This document shows, one piece after another, positions 54,601-64,000 of a stretch of DNA of 64,000 nt (position 1 is its first letter; each line of letters opens with the position of its first letter). Source of the stretch: Hypericum androsaemum (Eukaryota; Streptophyta; Magnoliopsida; Malpighiales; Hypericaceae); assembly GCA_963995505.1 (NCBI GenBank), contig OZ023182.1, positions 12,020,707 through 12,084,706 of the forward strand, read 5' to 3'. The notes beneath the pieces are model-generated. The model saw only the letters and a program-made list of their open reading frames with translations, was not told the DNA's origin and did no database searches. Position numbers and translations under genes: made by a program.

Positions 54601-56399
54601 ACTCCTTTTGTTATTGCCTTATGCAGTTGCTCACACCTCATATAATAACATTCTGCATAAGTCAATTCTGCATCATCCACTCTCATCACCTGCAACTTGT
54701 GCACATCATCTTCGGTCATTTCCTTAAGCACTGTCGATTTTCCATCCTTTTTGACAATGGCTTGCATTTTCCAGAAGTCAAACTCAACTGAGGTTCCAGG
54801 TTTCTCACCCTTCATCCAATCCGTGCCTAAAACCATATCATAACCACCAAGTTTCAAGATTCTCATGTCTCTATTGAACTTGTGGCCTCCCATCTCCCAC
54901 TCAAATCCCTTACATTGGCCTTTACTCATCATCTTCTCACCATTGGCTACTGTAACAACAATTGGAGAGATTGAATCAGAGTTAAGAGACAATGACTGCA
55001 CCACATTGTCATCGATGAAACTGAATGTGCTGCCTGAATCCAACAATACCAAGAGTGGTTTCTCTTTACTCTTGCCTTTCACTTTCAAAGTTCCACACTG
55101 AGTATTGTTGTCTACTTTAACAGCTTGCAAGGAAATGATTGCAGCTCCACTAAACCGTTTCTTATCCTCATTCAACTCCTCTTCACTATCCAATTCCTCA
55201 TGTTCATCCCAAGTCAATGAGTTGAGAGTAGGTTTCTTCTTGTTAGCACAAACATGACCTCTAAACCAATTGTCCCCACATGTATAACAAGTTGGTTCCT
55301 TCTTGACTGTTCTGGAATTGTTATTACTCACATTATTGCTACCACTACCACTCTTAGAGCTAGAAAAGCTGTTACTCCTACTTCCAGGCGAATAGTTAGT
55401 GTTCTTGCTATATGTGGCTCCACTATTTGCACTTCCCACATTCCTGTAAAGCTGTCTGTGCTTGAACATGGCCGAAATTGCTGTTTCGTTCAACTTCGCT
55501 GATCGAATTGCTTCAGCTAACGATGCGGGTCTAACAGCAGATACCATAGCGTTAATGTCCTCTTCCAAACTAGCCAAGAAATTTGAGGTAAAGTATTTCT
55601 CTGTTAACTGTCTATTCTCTAACAGCATCAACCCTTTAAGCTCTTCAAACTTATTCACGTAATCTTCAACACTTCCAGTTTGCCTCAATTGATTAAATTC
55701 TTTTACTAAAGAATCATAACCCCTATCACCAAATCTTAGATACAAGGCCTCAACAAATTCTTCCCATCTTGCCCTCCTATGATCCAAGATCCATGACAAG
55801 AACCAGATATCTGCCCTCTCATCCAGGTAAAGGCTAGCTACATCAATTTTTTTCTCATCCGTGATTCGATTAACCCTAAAGTACTTTTCACATCTTCGCA
55901 CCCAAGCCCTAGGGTTAATTCCACAATTGAAAGGAATATCAATCTTTAACGAACCAGGAATTACCTGCATAATTTCTTGACGCTCTACCGCGCGCTCTAA
56001 CGCGCGATGTCGCTGATTCATCTCAGGAATTCCTTCAAACCCGAGCCGTGAAGCAACCGTTTGTGGCTAAGGTTGGCGCTGCAGATGACTCTCTTCAGCT
56101 CGCGACCCACTTGAATCACCATGGTAGCTTTCCTTCTGGGGACACGAAAGGTTAGGAAGTTGAGGCGAATCTCGGCCAACCACTGGCGATTTCCCCATGG
56201 CGGTCATAAACGACTTCAGAGTGGCCTCCAGAGAGTCAAATCTCTCACGGTTGAGGTTTTCCATCGACTCCATTCGATCACGAAGCTCTTCGAACTGAGC
56301 TCGACGCTCGATGTTTTCCTCCTCTAGGATCCCGACCTGATTCCTTAATTGTTGGTCGATTCCTTGATTTGGTTGTTCCATAGCTCTCTTACGAGTCAT
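51636..56399 (-). pseudogene. Gypsy gag-pol polyprotein: one stop and a mutated catalytic motif
   Basis: The ATG at 56399 opens a coiled-coil-like N-terminus (LEEENIERRAQFEELRDRM). A TAG at 56066-56064 interrupts it, and the same frame then runs to 51636 (1461 codons from the Met at 56021). Positions in that ORF: gag about 20-200, knuckle CYTCGDNWFRGHVC at about 243-256, protease LLVLLDSGSTFSFID at about 325, reverse transcriptase about 530-720, RNase H (LETDACKDGMGAVL) at about 850, integrase zinc finger about 1040-1080, integrase core (WQDISMDFIEGLP, VCDRDKIFTRKLW, TAYHPQGDGQTERVNR) about 1105-1220, and a chromodomain-like end (QVLVSWTNLSTDDDSWE) at about 1420. The reverse transcriptase box reads VFFDGILIYS: residue 700 is Gly (GGC, 53924-53922) where the second catalytic Asp is required. 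This copy should therefore lack polymerase activity. Confidence 0.92.
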
Positions 56400-56436
56400 T
56401 AGCTTCTCAATCCGAGGACGAGAGGCTCTGATACCA

Positions 56437-56737
56437 TGTAAAGTCCAAACCTTTAGCTGGGATTATTGGCGGAACCGTTGGAAGAAGAAGGGAGAGAGAG
56501 AGAGAGAGAAAGAAAGGAAGGAGAAGAGATAACTGTCTCTATTAGAATGTGGTGAAATTCAGAATAATCCTTTCAGCCATGTACAATTCTATCTATAATT
56601 CCCGGCCCAGGTACAGCATAAGCCCAATGGACCACACAATACTAGAACCCAGCTACTTTACCCGCCTTTTATCAACTTTCCCGCGTCTTCCTCTTCTTCT
56701 AATCAGTAAATGCCACGTCATCGATCCGTGCATTACA
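56437..56737 (-). repeat. Gypsy 5' LTR (right copy)
   Basis: 301 bp; promoter copy of the minus-strand element, ending next to the CGCTC duplication. Its outer edge lies about 0.92 kb from the NHX start codon, and the two genes point away from each other. Confidence 0.92.
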
Positions 56738-56742
56738 CGCTC

Positions 56743-57659
56743 GTGCACTCTTTTTTCCAATCGTGAGTTTCTCATAGGTTTTACCAAAGAAGAATTTAAT
56801 GAAGTATTCTGTTACAACCTCATATTCGTATGAGAAAATTTAACACTCGAAGTTATAGATATGTAATTAATATATTCTGATGGAATAAAAATTTACATAT
56901 AAAAAAACTAGAGAAGTCCTTAACAAGGTTGTTGATATTTCTCTGTTTGATTAGCTACTAACTAAAATTAATAAATTCACTTAATTATCAAAAATCCATC
57001 AAATTCAATCCAAACAAACAATTCAGCTAACTTTTTTAAAGAACCAATCTAATTAATTGAAACCCACTAAGCATAATTGACCTTAGGAAGAGGTGAAGAG
57101 CCACAAGGCTAAGAAGCTCAGAAAACATTCAACGGAAAACAAAAGCTAGCTCATTTAACAAAGACAAATGGGACCTTTTTTTCCGTCTGCATGTGACCCT
57201 GATTAAACTTACTAATATGTACTAGAAGATTAGCAACTAACCAATGTTCGTACTACACCACACTCACAACACAACGTGCGATGTAATTAGAAAAGCATCT
57301 AGAAAGAAGAATACAAGGATTAGACTTCCATTATTGATAGAGAAATCCACGTGGCAAGTCCACCTAGCAGGTTGCAGCAATCCCGAGACGAACTCAATAG
57401 CAGACAACCAAAGACCCTTTAGTCTTAAATCTTAAACTGTGTAACTACCCCTGACCCCAAAAAAAAAAAAACTGTGTAACTACCAGTCTTCCTTCCCTCC
57501 TTCCACCAACTGCATTGGAACTTTGACAAAACTCACATATAAGCTCCTTCCACAATTAGACCAAGATCCCAACTTTGGTTATAGCCCCTCCACTCCTCTT
57601 CCTCTTCCTCTTCCTCTTCCAACTCCGCATTGTAAGAGTTTCAGTTTTATGCCAGATTG
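56743..57659 (+). promoter_or_regulatory. NHX upstream region
   Basis: Spacer between the gypsy element and the NHX start. No other gene is seen. 57595-57620 is a CTTCCTCTTCCTCTTCC tract typical of plant 5' leaders. An A-rich duplication (AACTGTGTAACTACC) occurs twice near 57434-57485. Confidence 0.4.
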
Positions 57660-60600
57660 ATGGCCTCCAGTGAAAGACTCTTCTTACTTCCATCACTTAA
57701 TGTGTCACTTCTTCCATCATCATCATCATCACCCGTCGAGGGTTCCACGTCCTTCCTCAACACCAGCACCATAATCGCGCTCTGTGTCTTCTTCGCCCTT
57801 CTCTGTGCGTGTATCATCGTCGGCCACCTGCTCGAGGAGAACAGGTGGGCTAATGCCTCCATCACTGCACTTCTCCTGGTATGTTTTTTAGTTTTTTTTT
57901 CTCTCTCTCTCTGGTGGGTATTTTGACGCTTCTTCTTCGAGTTGGTTGACTTGTTGTTGTTGATTGGTGTTTGTTTGTTAGGGGCTAGTTGCTGGTGGTG
58001 TGGTGTTGCTGGTGACTAAAGGGGAGAGTTCAAAGATATTGGTGTTTAGTGAGGACTTGTTCTTCCTTTACTTGCTTCCACCTATCATCTTTAATGCCGG
58101 GTAACACCTCTCTCTCTCTCTCTCTCTCTAATCTCTCTAATCTCTGTTGTTATATATGGATCGGGGAATTCGGATCCAAAGTGCTCTGCAGTTTTCTGCT
58201 TATAACCAGGACAGTCGCATTTAGCATAAGTTACATGCTTTAATTTGTGTCAATTTATTGGAAGATCCAATTAAAAGAATTTTCTGTTGCAGATTTCAGG
58301 TCAAGAAGAAACAGTTCTTCAAGAATTTCACAATCATTTTGTTGTTTGGCATAATTGGCACAGTTATCTCGTTTTGCCTCATCTCACTAGGTACGGTTGA
58401 TTTCCTTTTTTATTTATGGTGTTAGTTTAAAACATTAGGACAACAGCCTAATTGATTCTTCTATAACACTGCAGGCGTTGCACTGTTTTTCAAAAAGATG
58501 GGTTTCACAACCCTTGATATTACAGATTACTTGGGTAAGTTTTGTGTGCACTTCTTCCTCCGATAACGTTTTAACGTTACGCAATCTAGTATCCGCGGCT
58601 CTGATCTTGGTTTCCTTCCGTGCAGCGATTGGTTCGATCTTGTCAGCTACCGACTCTGTCTGCACATTGCAGGTGCATATACTAGATCTGTTATTTTCCG
58701 AGATGCAAGCTTAGCAACTCTCGAGTACTAATTGGCGATGATCTTGTTACATCTTTTGCTTGTTTGAAGGTTCTCAATCAAGATGAAACACCATTTCTTT
58801 ACAGTGTAGTGTTTGGGGAAGGAGTGGTGAATGATGCAACATCTATTGTTCTTTTCAATGCAGTCCAATCACTAAATGTCACCGACCTTAATGCGACTAT
58901 CGCCTTAAAACTGTTGGGGACCTTTCTTTACCTCTTCTTCACCAGCACTGCTCTTGGTATAGCAGTAAGTTTCACTCGGTTAGATGGAAGCGACAATCTG
59001 ACCGACCTTTCATTCACCAGGGAGCACCAATAGAATGTGCTAACACTTTTCACTTTTGCAGTTTGGCCTATTAAGTGCTTTTATCATCAAAACACTCTAC
59101 TTTGGAAGGTACAAATAATGAATATCCACTAATTACTCGAAGTCCGGTCTTTCAGAGTTTTTTTCTTCTTTACCTGAGATAGTCTTCATCCGATCAACAG
59201 GCATTCCACTGATCGCGAAGTTGCACTTATGATGCTTATGGCTTACTTGTCATACATGTTGGCTGAGGTACTAGCAACAACTTATTCTCTTGATGATGAG
59301 TTCACGAAGGTTCTGAATAGATTCTGATGTATACTCATCTCACAGCTTATGGATCTCAGCGGGATCTTGACAGTTTTCTTTTGCGGCATTGTCATGTCGC
59401 ATTACACGTGGCACAATGTCACTGAAAGTTCAAGAATCACTACCAAGTAAGATCCTTCTCTTTTTGTTAGATGTATGTTAATATAAAAGAAGTTGGGTGG
59501 CTTTACTCTAAACTGAGAGGCCTCTTCTTTTAGAAGAGTTGATGCTTGGGACTTGTGTTGGTCCAGAATAAGCGTGTCTTTGAGCACTGATACCTTGGGA
59601 GATTCTACTGCATCATAATTTTGCTCTGCTGCTAATTTCAGGCACGCGTTTGCAACGATCTCGTTTATCGCAGAGACATTTATATTCCTCTATGTCGGTA
59701 TGGATGCTCTGGACATCGACAAATGGAAGGATTCTGATTCAAGGTATGCTGGAAAAACCTTCGAATCATGTATTCGAACTGTGTTCTTTGCGTTTCCTAT
59801 TCACATTTCTCAATTTCATTCCTTGCAGCTTGTATTCGAACCATTTCTCATTTCTTTCCTGTTTCGCATTCACATTTCAGTGTAGGAACTTCACTAGCAA
59901 TCAGCTCGACGTTATTCGCATTGGTGTTGGTCGGAAGGGCAGCATTTGTTTACCCCATAGCGAACATCTTGAACTGTTTTCAGAAGCGAGAGAGCAACAA
60001 ACTTGAGTTCAAACAACAGGTAGCATTTCCGCATTAGTATGATGACGGTGCACTCCGAATTTTCATGCCAAGACCTTGCTAACTATCTGAACTATCTCAG
60101 TTTATCATGTGGTGGGCAGGGCTAATGAGAGGCGCGGTTACTGTTGCTTTGTCCTACAGTCAGGTATCTAACAGAATCAACTTTGAATTTACAAGATTTC
60201 AGCTATTTGTTTTGGAGCCTGATATTATTTCAATTTCAATTTCAATTTCCAGTTTTCATCTGATGACGAAACATCGACGGATTCTCTCATGATCACCAGC
60301 ACCATAATCGTCGTTCTCTTCAGTACAGTTGTAAGTGCTTCCCCCAAAACAACGCCCTCGAAATGACCTTATGTTGCTCAACTGATCTTCATCCTGACAG
60401 GTTTTTGGTTCTGTAACCAAGCCTCTAATAGAAGCATTGCTGTTAAGAAACGCGAAACCGATGATCTCTGATGCCACAGACCTCCCAAGTCTGGAGGACC
60501 TGAGACTACTTTTCCTTGAAAAGGGAGACGACGATGATCAGACCGACCCGGGAAACAGCAGCAGCAGCCAGAGGCCAGCCCCTAAGGCAAGCAACCTGAG

Positions 60601-60751
60601 GCTGCTAATGGCATTCCCCACCACAACTGTTCATTACCTGTGGAGAAAGTTCGACGACAGATTTATGAGACCCATGTTTGGTGGCCGAGGATTCGTACCC
60701 TACGTCCCAGTTTCACCTTCTGGTGCAGCTGAGTCATCACACAATTCTTGA
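57660..60751 (+). CDS. NHX: Vacuolar Na+(K+)/H+ antiporter, NHX class I
   Basis: Fourteen exons join in phase to 561 aa: 57660-57878, 57982-58100, 58293-58390, 58475-58534, 58626-58672, 58770-58964, 59062-59108, 59201-59267, 59346-59446, 59642-59743, 59881-60019, 60101-60163, 60253-60330 and 60401-60751. The protein exchanges cytosolic Na+ or K+ for lumenal H+ across the vacuolar membrane. Family landmarks: LCACIIVGHLLEENRW, the amiloride-binding stretch LFFLYLLPPIIFNAGF, IGSILSATDSVCTLQVL (cation-site Asp), VVFGEGVVNDATSIVLF (ND motif), LMMLMAYLSYMLAELMDLSG, MSHYTWHNVTESSRITTKH, WWAGLMRGAVTVALSYSQ, and the C-terminal KFDDRFMRPMFGGRGFVPY. The set matches Arabidopsis NHX1-4 rather than endosomal NHX5/6. 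The start is the first ATG after a CT-rich leader. No defect is visible. The exact paralogue cannot be named. Confidence 0.93.
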
Positions 60752-62089
60752 AGTTGGAGGTATATTATGCACTTATCAATTTACAAGTGAAAGAGTTAGT
60801 TTAGTCATTCTTTCATCGTTGTTGGTGTATGATAGAATTGGTTAGTCATTCATTACTTTATTTATTTATTTATTTATTATTCTGCATATTTTGTAAATGG
60901 CTGTTGCAATCATTTACATGAATGAAACATTGTCAATCACCAATAGAATAAACTAAATCTTATTATTTTTTGTTGAAACTATGTGGTATCCGGATTCTCG
61001 TTGTAATGTGGATAACTTCGAGGGCGTCTCCGGTACGGTGGTCAATGGCGGAGGGGTGACAGATGGTTTGGGACTTGTGGTGGAAGAAGTTCACAAAGCC
61101 GGTTGACTCGCGTTGTAATATTACTTGTTTTTCTTATATGTGGGCCATGGGCCTTGGTGGTTCTTGTTAAGTGGATTAACATTTTGTTGTGTTTATTTAT
61201 TATGTGGGCCGTGGGCCATGTTAGTTTTCTTTGAGTTAGTTTGTAAAAAGATTTATAAATTGTGTAGCGTGAGAAACAGAAGGTTATGGAATATAAGTTA
61301 TTTCAGAATGGAAATTAGCTAAGTTGGTTAATTTGGCTCTCTCCCTCCCACTTTCTTTTTCCCTCAAATTCTCTCTCAAAACTACCTTGCAATTGGTTTC
61401 TAATTCCTTTCCTGTTCATAGAAATTCCTGACCTCTTGTGTGTAATTCATAGCTCGTAGAATTCTACCTGCTACCCTCGTTCTCCCAGAGGAGTTCAAAC
61501 TTATGCTTCTTTAAGTTTGTTTCTTCCAAGGCAATGATAGTGGTTTTAGATTTACATCATTGCCACAGCCACATTTCCAGGCTCAATATCTGATTAGTCA
61601 AAGGACAAGTTTTGCTCCTCTCAAAAAAAAAAGTGACAAGTTTTGCTTGTTAAACAAAGTTAACACACGGACGAGGAAAACCCTAAATCTTGATTATTAC
61701 ACGTTATCATGCAATAATTCTCTCATGCAAGTTATATCAAAGTCTTTCGGTCTTTTGTGACATTAAACAAGGAGTGATGATAGAGATCAAATGAGTGAAA
61801 AATATGGTAGAAGGACATGGAGAGAGGAGGATGCAAGAGAAGAAAGATGAAATAATGAGATAAAAGAAAAAGAAGATGAGTACAAACATGATAAATTTTT
61901 AGATGTTGTAATAATCAATTGGTAATAAACGATTTAAAATATTTCCTTTTTTCGGAATCGTTTTGTTTCAGCGAAAAACACTTTTAAGTATTAATACGGC
62001 AACAATTTCAAATTTATCATGTTCTTTGACGCACAAAAATATATTCCGACATACCTAAGACTTTGTTAATGGTACCAGGACTAGGTTCC

Positions 62090-62094
<5 letters not shown>
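60752..62094. other. NHX 3' flank and intergenic
   Basis: Likely polyadenylation signals (AATGAAAC, AATAGAATAAAC) lie about 170-200 bp after the stop. 61010-61500 is less AT-rich, with two TGTGGGCC(A/G)TGGGCCATG-like blocks (61139, 61203), but no coding frame or boundary that I can support. Confidence 0.4.

Positions 62095-62141
<47 letters not shown>
62095..62141. repeat. (AT)n microsatellite
   Basis: About 23 uninterrupted AT units. Confidence 0.95.
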
Positions 62142-62145
<4 letters not shown>

Positions 62146-62261
62146 GATTTCTTCTCTAAATTGATAAAAAGTCCCGGTCCCGAGTCGGGACCAGTGTTAA
62201 AAATTAATAACCCCTCTGTCGTAATAAATAATACTTTTTCAGAAAATTTTAGTATTAAATA

Positions 62262-62660
62262 TCGGTCTAAATTTTCGTATAAAGTGATATTTTTGAATAA
62301 AATACATATATTTTTACATACTTTACTAATCTAAAAAATATTTTAATATACAAGTTGATGCTAGATTTGCTTGTTTGGTAAATTTTACATCATTATCCAT
62401 CTTCTCAATTATCTTCAACGGTCATTGTGATAATCTCTTGTTGTAAAAAAATATTTCAATCGAATTTAGTATTTTAATAACGCTATAAGTCAAAATTTTA
62501 GGAGACTTGAATATACACTAAGTAATTTTTGTTATTTATGTATATATTGCTCAAAAACTCAATTTGATATTTTCGGAGGAAAAAAAATGTAAACTTCTCC
62601 TATTTAATAACTTCTCTAAAATGATATTTTTCTCCGGTCCTAACTATATCACTTTAGAGG
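62262..62660. mobile_element. Short TIR element (MITE-like), copy 2
   Basis: TIR TAAAGTGATAT at 62280-62290 and ATATCACTTTA at 62646-62656, with an interior collinear with copy 1 at 915-1297. See copy 1 for shared blocks. No coding sequence. Confidence 0.6.
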
Positions 62661-62933
62661 GATTTTACAGTATAAAGAAAGAGAGATATTATTAATATGT
62701 TTCTATTATATAAATTGAAATGGTTGCCACTCTCTAGTAGAGTATGGGCTCAAATAACAACTTGAGCATTGTAGCTTAGTGATCCAACTAGGCAGGCGCA
62801 AGCCCACAATATAACAAACACAAGGCATCTCCACACCAAGCAGTACCATATAATTTCTCCTCCTAAAACCCTTGGGATTTTACAAAACCCAGGCAAGTGC
62901 CCTGCTTGGGATATATATCTTTGATCCACCGGA
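62661..62933 (+). promoter_or_regulatory. Upstream region of the last gene
   Basis: Contains TATATATCTTTG near 62911, shortly before the ATG at 62934. A short TTATATAAATTG is another TATA candidate near 62709. Confidence 0.3.
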
Positions 62934-63889
62934 ATGGCGCTTATGAGAAGGTTGAAGGCGGTCTATGATCTTCAAGGAGTTGCTCGAATTAGACCCTCTT
63001 CTTCATATTCGTGAGTTACCAGTTACTGATCTTTTTGGACATTGGAGTCGAAAGATTTGATCTTTTTGTTTAAAGTGTTTGCCTTTGGTCTAGGAGAAGG
63101 ATACCCACTTGGCTACTTTGAGTAGGAAGCTATTTTAAGCTTTAGATACACTCAGTTTAGTAGGAAGATTTGGGCATTTAGTGTTCCTGATATTTGAAAC
63201 ATTGGTTTCTTGGTACAATGGAGCTTTGAGACATTGGTTACTTGATCGCTTTTTCTAGTTTCAGACTTTCTGTTCGGAGAAGATGACTGCGTAGCTCTGT
63301 GTTGGAACGTGGTAGAAAATAGATAATGGGTTGCTTCTATGGAAAAACTGAATATTGTTTCATCGGTTTCTTGGGAGTGGGAATTGGTTGAAATACTCAG
63401 TAGGTGTGTTCTGATATTTTTTTTAGTGTCCTCAGGACTGGAAGCTCAAGGGGCTTCGCAAGAGATTATTCGAATGGTGATTTCCGTTATTCCATCTTGG
63501 TGATCTTTGCGCTACCGTCTACTTAATTTATCCTTCGAGTTGATTGAGATCTTTCTCTTCAGGTCTTCAACCGAACTCTCATGTGATTTCTTCTGGCTTG
63601 TATAAGGGCTACAATGTCCTTCCTTCGATAACTATATGCAGCAATATGGGGACCCTTCGTTCCACTATGGTAAATATTGGCAAATGTCTGTTCAGATTTC
63701 ACGTAAACTGAGCATGGAAATGTCGGTATATGTATGTCACACTTGTGTTTGCCTTCACTTTTGAACTTTAATCGTCAATGGGATCGATATTCCCTCTTCT
63801 TCTTTCAGGCAGTTCAGTTATTAATATTCACTAATGACAAGAGATTGGCAACAACCCAGGTGAAACCTACTCCACAAGTAAGACAGCAG
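62934..63889 (+). CDS. Probable mitochondrial protein, first exons (partial; maybe Tim44/mL45-like)
   Basis: Exons 62934-63010, 63427-63476, 63563-63669 and 63809 onward join in phase. The peptide starts MALMRRLKAVYDLQGVARIR: basic, no acidic residues for ten positions, amphipathic, like a mitochondrial presequence. It continues TGSSRGFARDYSNG, then GLYKGYNVLPSITICSNMGT, then TNDKRLATTQVKPTPQVRQQ. The last part recalls plant mitochondrial proteins related to Tim44 / large-subunit mL45, but the defining C-terminal domain would lie past the right edge. The end at about 63889 assumes a donor at CAG|GTCAGC; without it the frame stays open to a stop at 63958. The assignment is tentative. Confidence 0.5.
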
Positions 63890-64000
63890 GTCAGCCATCT
63901 TCATCCAGTAATCAGAGCTTCTGAATACACACAATGGTTAGAAGAGATAATTAGTTGAGTTAGGATTGAACAGAAGACCAGAGGAGAAATTTTGATGGAG

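Larger units (their letters stand above)
51318..56737 (-). mobile_element. Ty3-gypsy chromovirus element, 5.4 kb
   Basis: LTRs 51318-51624 and 56437-56737 (TG..CA on the minus strand) have a perfect 5-bp duplication CGCTC (51313-51317, 56738-56742). The primer site TGGTATCAGAGCC starts at the very base after the 5' LTR (minus strand, 56436). The purine tract AAGAGGGGGAG abuts the 3' LTR. One long pol frame ends in a chromodomain-like segment, placing it among chromoviruses. About ten substitutions separate the two LTRs, mostly C/T and G/A changes, plus a GA-repeat length difference. Confidence 0.94.

Noticed and set aside
61120..61500. Possible solo LTR downstream of NHX
   Set aside because: Pyrimidine-rich and with two TGTGGGCC blocks, but no matching pair of ends and no target duplication could be found.

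Overview
The window is nuclear DNA of a flowering plant, most likely a eudicot. The evidence is a set of intron-rich plant genes with AU-rich introns (a PsbP-domain lumen protein, a GDSL esterase, a class I vacuolar NHX antiporter), a broken copy of the thylakoid TLP18.3 gene, and dense plant transposons: Ty1-copia, Ty3-gypsy, LINE, hAT, Harbinger-like and Cassandra-like. I cannot name the species. Splice sites were assigned by hand from GT/AG, reading phase and family resemblance.

Left gene island (1-11.6 kb). Three N-terminal exons of an EEF2KMT/FAM86-type lysine methyltransferase gene run off the left edge on the minus strand. An orphan first exon of a GDSL esterase follows, then a complete five-exon GDSL esterase gene and, tail to tail with it, a minus-strand TLP18.3 pseudogene. 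A 1.7-kb hAT element with a nested Harbinger-like element comes next, then a seven-exon PsbP-domain protein (PPD3-like) whose first intron carries its own hAT insertion.

Transposon sea (12-56.7 kb). In order: a 1.19-kb foldback element with tRNA-like sequence in both arms (12.2-13.4 kb); a hAT element (14.9-15.5 kb); a 5'-truncated LINE with a perfect 37-bp inverted duplication (16.0-17.1 kb); a short non-autonomous copia, 'copia-A' (18.2-20.5 kb); a tandem repeat of about 112 bp split by a MITE (21.7-22.6 kb); an 8.6-kb nearly complete minus-strand copia, 'copia-B' (23.1-31.7 kb), with G-box-packed LTRs and an extra ORF ahead of gag; three Cassandra-like 5S-derived fragments (32.6-33.2 kb); a LINE split by 'copia-C' (33.4-41.4 kb); 'copia-D' (41.4-46.3 kb); a minus-strand LINE carrying a hAT insertion (47.3-51.1 kb); and a chromodomain gypsy element (51.3-56.7 kb).

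Right gene island (56.7-64 kb). A complete 14-exon vacuolar Na+(K+)/H+ antiporter gene (NHX1-4 class, 561 aa) starts about 0.9 kb beyond the gypsy element. The first exons of a probable mitochondrial protein run off the right edge. A short TIR element near 62.3-62.7 kb is a sister copy of one near 0.9-1.3 kb.

The host genes show no operon-like relation. They are independent genes for thylakoid lumen, secreted esterase, vacuolar ion transport, protein methylation and mitochondrial roles, separated by layered insertions. Nesting and target-site duplications let part of the insertion order be read directly.
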